Positions 28,982 to 39,150 of a stretch of DNA of 64,000 nucleotides are shown here, in pieces; within the stretch, counting starts at the first letter, position 1; the number at the start of each line of letters is the position of its first letter. Source of the DNA: an uncultured archaeon. GTDB lineage: Archaea; Nanobdellota; Nanobdellia; Pacearchaeales; GW2011-AR1. The stretch spans positions 101,063 through 165,062 of the forward strand of contig CAIPOI010000002.1 in assembly GCA_903866625.1 (NCBI GenBank), given 5' to 3'. Below the pieces are notes generated by a model. It saw only the letters and a program-made list of their open reading frames with translations. It searched no databases and had not been told where the DNA came from. A program made the position numbers and the translations under genes.

Positions 28982-29491
28982 TCAAAACAAATATTTTCTT
29001 AGCCCTAAAGAAATTAAAGAAAGCATACTCCAAAATAATCCATTGTACATATTATTACTGAAATCTTTTTCCTTCTTTCTCAATTCTTCGCGATAGTTTC
29101 TCAATTCTCTACTAGAATTAAGTTCTTGCATTTCTTCACTAAGTTTTCTTCCTGCTTGATTTATCCTTTCAATTTTAGCATAATCATTTGAGTAAGCTGC
29201 ATAAACAAGAGGTTGAAGATTAGTAGAAAAACTCGCTTCAAGGTGAGGTATACTCTGCCTTAGTCTATTCATTTCTGCAAAAAGTATTAACTCATCTCTC
29301 TCCATCGCTTCATATCTTAATGCCACATCTGGTTTTTGTGTAAACCTCTGATGATCTCTAATATCTTTTCTAATAACATAAGCATCCCTGAAATCTAATA
29401 CTCCCCAAAGACCCATAACTGCTCCAGCAATACCTAAACCCGCACTTATGTAAGGATGAGCAGTTTTAGGTTTTGTTTGTTTTTCTTCCAT
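28982..29491 (-). CDS. Membrane/coiled-coil hypothetical protein
   Basis: N- and C-terminal hydrophobic segments flanking a helical region. Confidence 0.55.
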   Translation of the reverse strand: MEEKQTKPKTAHPYISAGLGIAGAVMGLWGVLDFRDAYVIRKDIRDHQRFTQKPDVALRYEAMERDELILFAEMNRLRQSIPHLEASFSTNLQPLVYAAYSNDYAKIERINQAGRKLSEEMQELNSSRELRNYREELRKKEKDFSNNMYNGLFWSMLSLISLGLRKYLF

Positions 29492-29543
29492 AATATAATC
29501 TCAGAATTTTCAGCTTTTTAAATAAATCTGTAAAGGAGTATAA

Positions 29544-30695
29544 TTATTCAAAGCACCAGATTCCATCTCTTTGAACTAATCGGTCATTAATATAAATTTT
29601 TCCGCCAGGATTACTCGCAGACTTTCTTAAATCACATACTAAATCCCAATGAATATCTCCATCATTTAAACCACCACCATTTTCTAAATTATTACTTAGT
29701 GCCTTACCTAATGCTAAATGAACAGTTCCACCAATCTTCTCATCAAATAATAAATTTCCAGTAGCTCGTGTTATCCCATAATTACACCCTATACCGAATT
29801 CGCCAACTTTATTGGCTCCATCAATATTCAGAATCATAGATTCTAAAAACTGTTTATTTTGCTTTGCAGAATAATCTGAAATTACACCATTCGTAAATTT
29901 AAGTTCTATTCCTTCTACTCTATTTCCCATTCTTATTGCAGGAATTGAAAAAGAAATACTGCCAAAAATAGAGTTTTCTTCGGGAGCATAAAATACTTCG
30001 CCACTTGGCATATTATGAGTGCCAGTTGAAATCTCTCCACCCCTGCTCTTTAAACTAAAATTCAAACAGTTTCCATTTCCACTTTGTATCTGAACATTTT
30101 CAGCATGATCAAATAATTTTTTTATTGTCCTCATCTTTTTCTCTGCTTCTGCCCAATCTATTAAACAAGCCCCAAAAACAAAATCAGAATATTGTTTGAG
30201 GGACATTCCAGCAGTTTCAGCATCGGCTTTACTAGGATAACCTGTTATATTCCATTTAACAACTTCTTTTCCATCTTTTTCTCTGTAAAGCACTTTTTTA
30301 TATGGAGAAATAACTCTTTTTTCAAACTCGGCTATTTTTTTAGGATCTACTCCTTTAAGATAGTCTGGATCACTTTCAGCATCTATAAGTATTCTTGCGC
30401 TACAAGCCGCAGATAATTCACATCTTCTTGTTAAATCTGCATTTAATTCTTTTTCATTCAATCTTTCTACAAGTCCTCTTTGAGTTTTTGGATTATAAGA
30501 TTCAAAATCATACAGCACAAAGGCACCTCTTTTCTGAGCTTCAGAGCCGATTTGATATGCAAATTCTGAAAAAGCAGGATCTGACTGAACAAGTAAAGTA
30601 TCGTTGGAATTAATTCTTACTGAATAATCTAGAACTAATTCTGCAAGTTTTATTGCTCGTTCATCAAGTGTCATCCCAAATTTTATAACTTTCAA
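29544..30695 (-). CDS. M29 family aminopeptidase
   Basis: AELVLDYSVRINSNDTLLVQSDP, HNMPSGEVFYAPEE, LALGKALSNN. Confidence 0.85.
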   Translation of the reverse strand: MKVIKFGMTLDERAIKLAELVLDYSVRINSNDTLLVQSDPAFSEFAYQIGSEAQKRGAFVLYDFESYNPKTQRGLVERLNEKELNADLTRRCELSAACSARILIDAESDPDYLKGVDPKKIAEFEKRVISPYKKVLYREKDGKEVVKWNITGYPSKADAETAGMSLKQYSDFVFGACLIDWAEAEKKMRTIKKLFDHAENVQIQSGNGNCLNFSLKSRGGEISTGTHNMPSGEVFYAPEENSIFGSISFSIPAIRMGNRVEGIELKFTNGVISDYSAKQNKQFLESMILNIDGANKVGEFGIGCNYGITRATGNLLFDEKIGGTVHLALGKALSNNLENGGGLNDGDIHWDLVCDLRKSASNPGGKIYINDRLVQRDGIWCFE

Positions 30696-30704
30696 TTTAA
30701 ATAA

Positions 30705-30818
30705 TTATCTATATCTTACAATAAGATAAACTACAACTAAAAAAAGCAAAGGCATAGCAACATTGCAAACCACATTTTCCTTGAAAAATCCAATAATTTT
30801 GTTATAAAGAGTTCTCAT
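30705..30818 (-). CDS. Candidate 37-aa single-TM microprotein
   Basis: MRTLYNKIIGFFKENVVCNVAMPLLFLVVVYLIVRYR* between EF-1alpha and the aminopeptidase gene. Confidence 0.35.
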   Translation of the reverse strand: MRTLYNKIIGFFKENVVCNVAMPLLFLVVVYLIVRYR

Positions 30819-30877
30819 AGAATCTTAGTGATTGTTTAATTGTTAGTTTATTTAGAAAGATTAGTTTATTAGGCTAA

Positions 30878-32167
30878 TTATGCTAGTTTTTTTGCTACAA
30901 GGTCGATACAGATTCCAGCAGCAACTGTTGCTCCAGCATCTCTTATTGCAAATCTTGACATGTTAGGATTCTCTGATTGTTTTTCAATTACAAGGTTGCC
31001 CATAGGTTTCAATTTAACAACAGCTACATCTCCATTCTTTAGGAAATCAACTTTTTCTGTTGAAGCTTGTCCTGTTTTAGGGTCAATCTTTTTAACAATT
31101 TCCATGAATTGGCATGGAACTTGAGCTGTATGAACATGGAATACTGGTGTATATCCTTTAGCTATAACTGTAGGGTGATTGATAACTGCAATTTGAGCAG
31201 TGAATTCTTCAGCAATTGTTGCAGGTTTAGCGGCATCGCAAACTACATCTCCTCTAGCAACGTCCTTCTTTCCAATACCTTTTATGTTTATACCAACATT
31301 ATCTCCAGCAGCAGCTTCTGGCATTGCTTCATGGTGCATTTCAATTGTTTTGATTTCTCCATTAATTCCTTTTCCAGATCTTCCTGGTAAGATTATAACT
31401 TTTTGACCTACTTTCATAATACCTGTTTCAATTTTACCAACAGGAACTACCCCAATACCGGTTATTTCGTATACATCTTGTAATGGCATACGCATAGCTA
31501 AGTTTGTAGGTTTCTTTGGTGGTTCAAGTAAATCAAACATTTCCATTAGTGTAGGTCCCTTGTACCAAGGCATTTTATCTGATTTTTTAACAATATTATC
31601 TCCCATGAAAGCAGAAATAGCTAAGAACTTAACTTTTTCAGGATTGATTCCAACTTGCTTTAGGATAGCAGAAACATCAGCTACAGCTTTTTTGTAAGCA
31701 TCTTCTTTGTATTCAACAGCATCCATTTTATTGATGTTAACATTAACTTGTTGAACTCCCATGGTTCTTAATAGCCAAAGGTGTTCTTTTGTCTGTGGTT
31801 GAACTCCATCTTTAGCTGAAACAGTTAAGAAAGCAGCATCAGCTTGTGAAGCTCCAGTAATCATGTTTTTAACGAAATCTTTGTGTCCAGGAGCATCAAT
31901 AATTGTAACCTGGTATTTTTGTGTCATAAATTTCTTGTAAGATAAATCAATTGTAACTCCTCTTTCTCTTTCTTCTTTAAATTTATCCATAACGAAAGCG
32001 AATTCAAATCCAACTTTTCCTACTTTCTTAGCTTCATCTTTAAGTTTTTGTAATTCTTGTTCAGGTAATACTCCAGAATCATACATTAATCTACCAATAG
32101 TTGTAGATTTTCCGTGGTCTACGTGACCTACAAAAACAACATTGATGTTTGTCTTTTTTTCTGCCAT
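30878..32167 (-). CDS. tuf: Translation elongation factor 1-alpha
   Basis: [36 protein letters not shown]. Confidence 0.98.
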   Translation of the reverse strand: MAEKKTNINVVFVGHVDHGKSTTIGRLMYDSGVLPEQELQKLKDEAKKVGKVGFEFAFVMDKFKEERERGVTIDLSYKKFMTQKYQVTIIDAPGHKDFVKNMITGASQADAAFLTVSAKDGVQPQTKEHLWLLRTMGVQQVNVNINKMDAVEYKEDAYKKAVADVSAILKQVGINPEKVKFLAISAFMGDNIVKKSDKMPWYKGPTLMEMFDLLEPPKKPTNLAMRMPLQDVYEITGIGVVPVGKIETGIMKVGQKVIILPGRSGKGINGEIKTIEMHHEAMPEAAAGDNVGINIKGIGKKDVARGDVVCDAAKPATIAEEFTAQIAVINHPTVIAKGYTPVFHVHTAQVPCQFMEIVKKIDPKTGQASTEKVDFLKNGDVAVVKLKPMGNLVIEKQSENPNMSRFAIRDAGATVAAGICIDLVAKKLA

Positions 32168-32255
32168 GATAAAATGTTATGATTTAGGGGGTTTATAAAT
32201 GTTTTGTTTTTTGAGATTTTTGTGTGTTTTTCCGAGGAGTTTCGGCGAAAAAAGA

Positions 32256-32633
32256 TTATTTTCTTCTCTTCCAATTTAAGAAAAATAAAACACCGATTAT
32301 AATTGCTGGCCCAGAAATTATGAAACTCCAGGATAAATAATACCATTGAAAGTCGTTTCTAAAGAGAGTAAGATAAATATATGCCAAGCCTGCAAGAATA
32401 AACATTATTCCAACAATCCACTCTCTTTTCCAAGAAATCCAAAGAATAATTGCAAGAATAAAAACCGGTATATTATGCATAAGTAATCCAAGAGTACAGC
32501 TCAAGAAACTAGAGCAACTATCAAAAACATCTAAACTAAAAAGTGCAAGAAAAAGTAGAAAAAGAATACTTAAGATTCTTGGAGTCCAATATAATTTTTT
32601 GCTTATCTTCTTTGTTTGTTTTGATTTAATCAT
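32256..32633 (-). CDS. Membrane protein
   Basis: Several TM segments. Confidence 0.55.
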   Translation of the reverse strand: MIKSKQTKKISKKLYWTPRILSILFLLFLALFSLDVFDSCSSFLSCTLGLLMHNIPVFILAIILWISWKREWIVGIMFILAGLAYIYLTLFRNDFQWYYLSWSFIISGPAIIIGVLFFLNWKRRK

Positions 32634-32636
32634 ATT

Positions 32637-33293
32637 TTATAATGGCAACAAATACAAAAATATCAATAAGAAATGACTTATTGCACCAAGCAAAACTAAA
32701 ATATGCCAAATCTCATGAAATGTAAATTTATTTTCTATAATTGTAGGTTTTTGAGCACTGAATATAATAAATCCTAAGGTGTAAAAAATTCCTCCTAGCA
32801 ACAACAGCCAGAAAGCATTTATGTTAAAATCAAAAATAGGTTTAGCTAAAAGAACTGCTAACCAACCCATAATAATGTAAATTGGACTTGTAATCCAAAT
32901 TGGTGCTTTAAACCCCAAACGCAAAACAATTCCAACAATAGCAAAAAACCAGATTAATCCAAAAATAGTCCAGCCATAAAATCCTCTAAGCAATAATAAA
33001 CAAACGGGTGTAAATGTTCCAGCGATTAGCAAAGAAATAGATGCATAGTCAAAATACCTCAAATTTTCTTTAATTGTTTTTGAATGATTTACTCCATGAT
33101 AGAGTGTGCTTGCTAAAAATAAAAGCAAAAGAGTTAACCCATAGATGCTGAATGAAACTATCTTCCAAGGGTCTTTCATCAGCGAAGAATAAACTATCAA
33201 GAAAGTTACTGCAACAAAACTAAATAATAACCCTACTAAATGGATTATACTACTAATATGTTCGTCATTTAATTCTAATTTAAGTTTTGCCAT
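32637..33293 (-). CDS. Hemolysin III / PAQR family membrane protein
   Basis: STLYHGVNHS, RYFDYASISLLIAGTFTP, HEIWHILVLLGAISHF. Confidence 0.92.
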   Translation of the reverse strand: MAKLKLELNDEHISSIIHLVGLLFSFVAVTFLIVYSSLMKDPWKIVSFSIYGLTLLLLFLASTLYHGVNHSKTIKENLRYFDYASISLLIAGTFTPVCLLLLRGFYGWTIFGLIWFFAIVGIVLRLGFKAPIWITSPIYIIMGWLAVLLAKPIFDFNINAFWLLLLGGIFYTLGFIIFSAQKPTIIENKFTFHEIWHILVLLGAISHFLLIFLYLLPL

Positions 33294-33568
33294 TAGAATG
33301 AATAACCAAGAGCAGTTTTTATAATTAACTCTATCTCTTTAATTTTGTCTTTATTGAGAGAAACCTGCAAGCCATAACTTGTTGGCTTTGTTATCAATAA
33401 ATTCTGTTTGACTAATTCATCAGCAATTTTTTTTATTTCTTTTCCAAGGTGAGAGGGAAAACCAAATTTTAAAGTGTCGTAGGCAGTATGTTTTGCACCA
33501 ATAATTCTTTTTCTTCTTAAGTGATAAAGAAGCGTGGCTCTAATTTTCTCTCCCTCTTTTATTTCCAT
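33293..33568 (-). CDS. Small winged-helix-like protein
   Basis: 91-aa ORF overlapping the PAQR start. Confidence 0.5.
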   Translation of the reverse strand: MEIKEGEKIRATLLYHLRRKRIIGAKHTAYDTLKFGFPSHLGKEIKKIADELVKQNLLITKPTSYGLQVSLNKDKIKEIELIIKTALGYSF

Positions 33569-33665
33569 ATTATACGACTGAAAAGCTAATATTTAAATGT
33601 TTTGATTATTGTAATATAAAAACATTTATAGAAACATTTAAAAACAAGAGTTTTCATTATTAATC

Positions 33666-33971
33666 ATGGAAAATGAAACAATATTCACAGAAGTCTTTGG
33701 AAGTAATCCTATAATGAAAGTTTTAGATTTTTTAATTAGTTTTCAACTATTTGATTATCCTTTAACAGAGATAGCAAAAAATTCAGGAGTTAGCTATTCA
33801 TCTCTTCAAACTTTTTGGGATAGATTAGTAAGAAATAAAATAGTAATCAAAACAAGAAGAGTTGGAAAATCTGATTTATATAAACTTAATACAAACAACC
33901 CTGCAGTAAAGCAACTTATAAAACTTGATTGGAATCTAGTAACTGGTGTTGAACAAGAAGTTATGAATTAG
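33666..33971 (+). CDS. Winged-helix transcriptional regulator
   Basis: SNPIMKVLDFLISFQLFDYPLTEIAKNSGVSYSSLQTFWDRLVRNKIV. Confidence 0.75.
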   Translation: MENETIFTEVFGSNPIMKVLDFLISFQLFDYPLTEIAKNSGVSYSSLQTFWDRLVRNKIVIKTRRVGKSDLYKLNTNNPAVKQLIKLDWNLVTGVEQEVMN

Positions 33972-34228
33972 TTTCTACTTTTGCTTCTCAATCCAAAAAT
34001 AGAAATCACAAGAATAATAGTATACATAACAAAACCATAAATACAAGCCGGAAGTTGAAAAACTTGATTACAAGCACCTAATCCGAGTTTTGTAGCATAA
34101 CAAGATTTTGCAAAGATTTCTCCATAACTCAAATATCCTGAAAAAAGCATTCCCGCAATAGCAATTGCAAAAACTATCCAAAGAGCTGTTTGTTTTTTCA
34201 TTTTAAATTGTATTAATCTGAGTAGCAT
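33968..34228 (-). CDS. VKOR-like small membrane protein
   Basis: C(x)7GLGACNQVFQLPACIYGFVMY resembles a VKOR core segment. Confidence 0.5.
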   Translation of the reverse strand: MLLRLIQFKMKKQTALWIVFAIAIAGMLFSGYLSYGEIFAKSCYATKLGLGACNQVFQLPACIYGFVMYTIILVISIFGLRSKSRN

Positions 34229-34586
34229 TTAATTGACAATCAGTAGTACACTGGCAAAGATGAGAGGCCATGGAAATTTCTGCAGGGTCTCCAACATTAT
34301 TACAATACCAACTTATTCCAGGATATCTACCCTTACACGCATTTTCATTCATACAGGTTTTATAAATTTTAGCAACATCTTTCTGAATAAGATCAAGCTC
34401 ATCTTTAACTGCTTTATTCTCAAGGAGCAGATCATTTTTTTCTTTTAGTAATTGTTCACTATCCGCTACTACTTTTTCTATCTCAGAATTTAGACTTTTA
34501 TTTTCCATAGAACCATTATATAGAAGAATTCCAAGAACGATTACAACTATAACTAAAGCAATAACTACCCACCATTCTTTTTTCAT
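34203..34586 (-). CDS. Membrane-anchored coiled-coil Cys-rich protein
   Basis: N-terminal TM, coiled coil, six-Cys C-terminal domain. Confidence 0.55.
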   Translation of the reverse strand: MKKEWWVVIALVIVVIVLGILLYNGSMENKSLNSEIEKVVADSEQLLKEKNDLLLENKAVKDELDLIQKDVAKIYKTCMNENACKGRYPGISWYCNNVGDPAEISMASHLCQCTTDCQLNATQINTI

Positions 34587-34631
34587 AAATGCTTTAAGAA
34601 AGAGAACTATAAAAAGGTTTTTAATGAATAA

Positions 34632-34892
34632 CCACTCTCTTTTTATATAGCTAGAGAACCAAAAAAGAAAAATCTTGCTCAGATAATAACCATTTCAAAT
34701 AGGCCTGTAGGATTTGATAGTGGTTTTGCTGCAGTCCAAGAAAAATATGCAGGAGCAAAAGTCTTATTAGCCGGCTATGGTAAAACTCCTGAAGCAGCAG
34801 AAAAAGATTTAAGAGCTAAAGGATATCAAGGAGATTTCTTTTTTATTAGTGTTTTAGACCCAAAAAAGAATTATATTTTTGCAGCAGCATGA
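34632..34892 (+). other. Coding-like open frame without an ATG
   Basis: Reads PLSFYIAREPKKKNLAQIITISNRPVGFDSGFAAVQEKYAGAKVLLAGYGKTPEAAEKDLRAKGYQGDFFFISVLDPKKNYIFAAA*, after a TATA-like box; no in-frame ATG/GTG/TTG seen. Confidence 0.5.
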
Positions 34893-35488
34893 TTTAATCC
34901 AGCTATTCTTGCGACCCATCTATCCATTAACGGTAAACTTTTATGAACTGCAGATCTATATATTTCAAAAGCAGGCCCCAAATATTGGAATTGCTTTGCA
35001 ATATCTTTATAGTGTTTGATTACTCTTTCAAATCCGAATTTTTTATGACAGACAAATAATCCGCCAATATCTGCAGTAACTTCAGTTAATTCTTCCAAAC
35101 TTTCTACATGATTTTCAAGTCTTCTAAAATCTATTTTTAACTTAGCCCTTCTTACTAACTCCTCAAAAAGATGAAAATTCCCAGTAAGCTGCAAAACATG
35201 GGTTTCTTCATGACCCCTAGTTTGCGTTCTTTGAACTTCATCATTATTTTTACAGCAAGCCATGTAAATATATCTCTGATTGTCGCGCCTAAAAACAACT
35301 GTTCTTCCAAAAATTGTTCTATTTTTCACAACCTCTTCAACTTCATGCCTAGCAACAGCATATAATGCAGCTTTCATAACAAAATGCATATTTAAATCTT
35401 GAACAAAACCCTCGTCGTGAAAATGTACATCTGGAGGTATCGGAGCTTCAATATTTAATGCACTAAGATAAATCCTCTTTTCCAACAT
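34871..35488 (-). CDS. Putative zincin-like metalloprotease
   Basis: TRGHEETHVLQLTG (HExxH) with a downstream ELTEVTADIGG glutamate. Confidence 0.55.
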   Translation of the reverse strand: MLEKRIYLSALNIEAPIPPDVHFHDEGFVQDLNMHFVMKAALYAVARHEVEEVVKNRTIFGRTVVFRRDNQRYIYMACCKNNDEVQRTQTRGHEETHVLQLTGNFHLFEELVRRAKLKIDFRRLENHVESLEELTEVTADIGGLFVCHKKFGFERVIKHYKDIAKQFQYLGPAFEIYRSAVHKSLPLMDRWVARIAGLNHAAAKI

Positions 35489-35527
35489 TAAAAAACTAGG
35501 TTTTTTGGATTTTTAAGAATTGTTGTG

Positions 35528-35851
35528 TTATTTAGTACCCTTAGAACGAGCTTCCATCGCTTGCCTAATATGCAACAAGTCAAAACTATAACCTAATTCT
35601 TCAATCTCATATTTTTTAAAATCAATTAATTTTCCAGCTAGTGTAAATCCATCATCAGCGCATAAAATTGCGTCTATGCCTTTTGTTAAATGAACTGTGT
35701 TTGTAGGAACCTGAGCAGGTAATATGGGTTCAACAAATATATGTTTCTGATTTTCTCCACAAGTTCTGCCACAATAAACAACTTTTTTAGGAATGCCTTT
35801 AACCGCAACAGGATAATTTACTAAATATTTTTCTCCGAATTCGGGGGGCAT
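35528..35851 (-). CDS. Hypothetical protein
   Basis: 107-aa ORF. Confidence 0.5.
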   Translation of the reverse strand: MPPEFGEKYLVNYPVAVKGIPKKVVYCGRTCGENQKHIFVEPILPAQVPTNTVHLTKGIDAILCADDGFTLAGKLIDFKKYEIEELGYSFDLLHIRQAMEARSKGTK

Positions 35852-35903
35852 AATAAATAAACAATATTCTTATTTAAAAAGAAATGTATACTAAAAAATA
35901 TCT

Positions 35904-36233
35904 TTAATTGTCAGAGAGGTAATTCTTAACAACATTCTGAGCATTTTTAACATCGCTACCATCAACAAGTTCTTTAAAACTGATTGGCGCAAATTCTGTT
36001 CTTCTAAGATTACCCGAATCATCTGCGCTTATTGCTTCAATATATCCTAAAATTAAATCATAATAAATCTTAGCTTCTTTAAACTCTTCTATTTGTTCAT
36101 AGGCTTCTGCAATTGAGAGTACTCCCCTAATAGAGCGAGCAAATCTACAACGTTGTTCATAATAGGGATAGAATTCTCCCAAAAGACATTTTAAATCTAA
36201 GAATTCATATTTATTCATAAATTTTCCTAACAA
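35904..36233 (-). CDS. Hypothetical TPR-like protein
   Basis: 109-aa helical ORF. Confidence 0.5.
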   Translation of the reverse strand: MLGKFMNKYEFLDLKCLLGEFYPYYEQRCRFARSIRGVLSIAEAYEQIEEFKEAKIYYDLILGYIEAISADDSGNLRRTEFAPISFKELVDGSDVKNAQNVVKNYLSDN

Positions 36234-36236
36234 CTC

Positions 36237-38426
36237 TTACTCATTATCAGCCAAACCTTTTCTAGTTCTGATTTGTCTGACAATTTGATCTTGGATGTTT
36301 CCAGGAACTTTTTCAAAGTTCTGATCAACCATATTAAAGTTTCCTCTGCCTTCTGTTGCACTTCTTAAATCTGAAGCTAACCCAATCATTTCAGCTACAG
36401 GTAGTTTAGCTTTAATCTGACAATCAATAGCATTTTGAGTAACATCAACTAACTGTCCTCTTTTACTTTGAATAAGTTTTGTCATTTCTCCCATAAAAGT
36501 TATAGGCCCTTCAAACATCATTGTCTGAACTGGTTCGTAAAGTATAGGTTTAGCAGTAGACATAGCTGCTCTCATAGAATCTCTAACAGCAGGATAAACC
36601 TGAGCAGGACCTCTGTGGATTGCGTCTTCGTGTAATTTTATATCTACTAAAGATACTTTTAATTTTGTACAAGGTTCTCTGGCTATCGGTCCAGCATCAA
36701 TAACCTGTTCAAAAGCATCTAAAATAAGTTCAATAACTTCTTGGATGTGAACTTCTCCTTTAATTTTATTAAGGAATACACAATCTTTGTAAATATTAAC
36801 ATACTGTCTTGCTTCTTCATTTGAAATTCCTAATTCATTAAGTTTTTTCCAAAGAGGCTCATCTTTTTTCTTTATTCTTCCTTCTGAAATTTCACCATTT
36901 CTCATAGCTTGGTATACTTGAGGTTCTAGTGGTTCAACTTTTAAGAAGAATAAGTTGTGCTTGTTCGGTGATTTTCCTTCTCCAACTTCTCCAGCTTTAT
37001 CAACTGTTTCTCTATAAACTACAATTGGAGATGATGTTGTTACTTCTACTCCTTTTTCGGTCTTAATTCTGTTTTCAATAATTTCTAAGTGTAGCTCTCC
37101 CATTCCACTTATCAAGTTCTCTCCTGTTTCTTCGTTAATTTGAACTTTTACAGAAGGATCTTCTTTAGCTACTTTCTTAAGAACATCAATTAATTTAGGC
37201 AAGTCTTGTGGTTTTGGAACACTAATAGATTTAGTAATAACTGGTTCAAAAATATGTTTCATTTCTTCAAATGGTGTTTCTGGACCTTCAGTTACTGTTT
37301 CTCCAGCTTCTCCAGTAACTCCTGCAATAGCAAGAACATTTCCACAAGGTAGTTCTTCCATCTGTTCTGGTTTTATACCATTGTAAATAAGAACTTGCTG
37401 AACTCTTTGTTTTTGTTTAGCCATATTCAAGTAAACTTCCATTCCATTCTTGATAGTTCCACTAAAAAGTCTTCCAGCAGAAACTTCTTTTCCAGAACGA
37501 GGATCAATAACTATTCTTGTGATAACAAATCCAACTTTCCCAGCAGGATTACAATTAATCAGATTTTTTCCGAATTCTGTTTCCGAGTCACCGCGCCAGA
37601 TTTTTGGGATTCTATATTTCTGAGCTTCTAAAGGAGAAGGTAAGTGTTTAATTACCATATCTAAAAGAACTTCGAATAAAGGAGCATTTTTCCAGCACCA
37701 TTCTTTTCTTTCTTCTTCTTTTAAGTTATAAATATTAAGAACATCCTTGAATGAAATTCCTTTTTTCTTCATGAAAGGAACCGACAAAGCCCAATTATCT
37801 CTGGCTGAGCCAAATGCGACACTACCATTATTTACATCAACCTGCCAAATCTTTCTGAATTCAGGTTCAGCAATTTGGGATAAAAGAATATTGAAATCAG
37901 TAATTATTTTTACAAGTCTTGCCTGCATTGCTTCAGGAGTTAATTTTAATTCTTTGATAAGTCTATCAACTTTATTGATAAATAAAACAGGCTTAACTCT
38001 TTCTCTGATTGCTTGTTTAATAACAGTTTCTGTTTGAGGCATAATACCTTCTGAAGCGCATACTAAAACAATAGTTCCATCAATAGCTCTCATAGCTCTT
38101 GTTACATTTCCACCAAAATCAACGTGTCCAGGAGTATCAATTAAATTGATTAAGAATTCTTCTCCTTGGAAATCATGAACCATCGATACATTTGCAGCAT
38201 CAACAGTCATAAGTCTTTCTTGTTCATCTCCATGCTGCCATGTAGCCATACCCTCTTCTAAGTCTCCAGCATTTTTAGCAGCCATATATCCTGATGCCGC
38301 AAGCAAGTTATCAGTTAAAGCAGTTTTTCCGTGGTGAATATGTGCGCTTGTAGCTATATTTCTAATATTTTTTTGCTGAGTACAAAGTCTTTGAATCTTT
38401 TCCAGATTTGTTTCTTTTTTTGCCAT
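36237..38426 (-). CDS. fusA: Translation elongation factor 2
   Basis: IATSAHIHHGKTALTDNLLAASG, DTPGHVDFGGNV; start taken at MAKKETN (38426). Confidence 0.97.
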   Translation of the reverse strand: MAKKETNLEKIQRLCTQQKNIRNIATSAHIHHGKTALTDNLLAASGYMAAKNAGDLEEGMATWQHGDEQERLMTVDAANVSMVHDFQGEEFLINLIDTPGHVDFGGNVTRAMRAIDGTIVLVCASEGIMPQTETVIKQAIRERVKPVLFINKVDRLIKELKLTPEAMQARLVKIITDFNILLSQIAEPEFRKIWQVDVNNGSVAFGSARDNWALSVPFMKKKGISFKDVLNIYNLKEEERKEWCWKNAPLFEVLLDMVIKHLPSPLEAQKYRIPKIWRGDSETEFGKNLINCNPAGKVGFVITRIVIDPRSGKEVSAGRLFSGTIKNGMEVYLNMAKQKQRVQQVLIYNGIKPEQMEELPCGNVLAIAGVTGEAGETVTEGPETPFEEMKHIFEPVITKSISVPKPQDLPKLIDVLKKVAKEDPSVKVQINEETGENLISGMGELHLEIIENRIKTEKGVEVTTSSPIVVYRETVDKAGEVGEGKSPNKHNLFFLKVEPLEPQVYQAMRNGEISEGRIKKKDEPLWKKLNELGISNEEARQYVNIYKDCVFLNKIKGEVHIQEVIELILDAFEQVIDAGPIAREPCTKLKVSLVDIKLHEDAIHRGPAQVYPAVRDSMRAAMSTAKPILYEPVQTMMFEGPITFMGEMTKLIQSKRGQLVDVTQNAIDCQIKAKLPVAEMIGLASDLRSATEGRGNFNMVDQNFEKVPGNIQDQIVRQIRTRKGLADNE

Positions 38427-38452
38427 GTTGATTTTACGAAGAAAATTAACAA

Positions 38453-38603
38453 TCAGAAAACTTTGTTTTCTGAGTGTAAAAAACACTAGATGTTGAACCC
38501 GAAGTCTTCAAAACGTGAGTTTTGAACGAATTAGGAAATTTTTAATTTCCTAAGGGCTTATCAAGTTTTTTACTTGCTTATCTTCTGTATAATTATTGAT
38601 AAG
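38453..38603. repeat. Array of consecutive perfect inverted repeats upstream of EF-2
   Basis: Stems: 38453-38461/38465-38473, 38473-38477/38483-38487, 38507-38514/38519-38526, 38531-38539/38545-38553, 38562-38566/38572-38576, plus CTTATC 38577-38582/GATAAG 38598-38603. Confidence 0.85.
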
Positions 38604-38636
38604 AAGGAGGGTTTTTAAAGGTTTTGAGGCAGAAAT

Positions 38637-39143
38637 TTATTTCCAATGAAGCAACATTGCCATATCAAAAGCCTTAGAATTTTTATGTCCAAAGGCGTGA
38701 AATAAATAATAAATCGCATCTCCAAGCAAACCCTCTCCACGCCTTTCTTTTATTTTGTTAATAGTCTCATAAACTGCTGCATCTTTTAACCCTTCTGAAT
38801 CACTGAGAAAATATTCTGCAACTCTTAACCTAAATCTTTTCCAAGGTGTAAGTTTTCCTTTTGCTTGAAGATAGTCTCTGTTTACTTGTATTATCGGCAA
38901 CTTTACTCTTTGCTCCATTTCAAAAAGATGCGCTTGTAATCCTTCTTGGCTATTTTTTACACTTTTTTCTTTTAGATGATATCTTTCAATTTCCTGCCAA
39001 TCTAAATCTGAAAAATCAAATTCTCTGCCATCTATAAAATTTGTTTGAGAATTATAAAAAAGACCATGCGTAACATTATATTCAATTCTTCTTTGTATTG
39101 GCGTTCTGTTTTCCAAACCAAATTTTTCTAAAAGGTTTTGCAT
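38637..39143 (-). CDS. Hypothetical protein
   Basis: 168-aa ORF. Confidence 0.55.
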   Translation of the reverse strand: MQNLLEKFGLENRTPIQRRIEYNVTHGLFYNSQTNFIDGREFDFSDLDWQEIERYHLKEKSVKNSQEGLQAHLFEMEQRVKLPIIQVNRDYLQAKGKLTPWKRFRLRVAEYFLSDSEGLKDAAVYETINKIKERRGEGLLGDAIYYLFHAFGHKNSKAFDMAMLLHWK

Positions 39144-39150
39144 ATTAGAA

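Noticed and set aside
32222-32256. CCGA/TCGG hairpin with T/A tracts upstream of EF-1alpha
   Set aside because: Sits just after the stop of the 32256-32633 gene and is adequately explained as a terminator-like structure.
38427-38486. Extended EF-2 start (MFFTLRKQSFLIVNFLRKIN)
   Set aside because: Lies in the hairpin region; the MAKKETN start fits EF-2 better.
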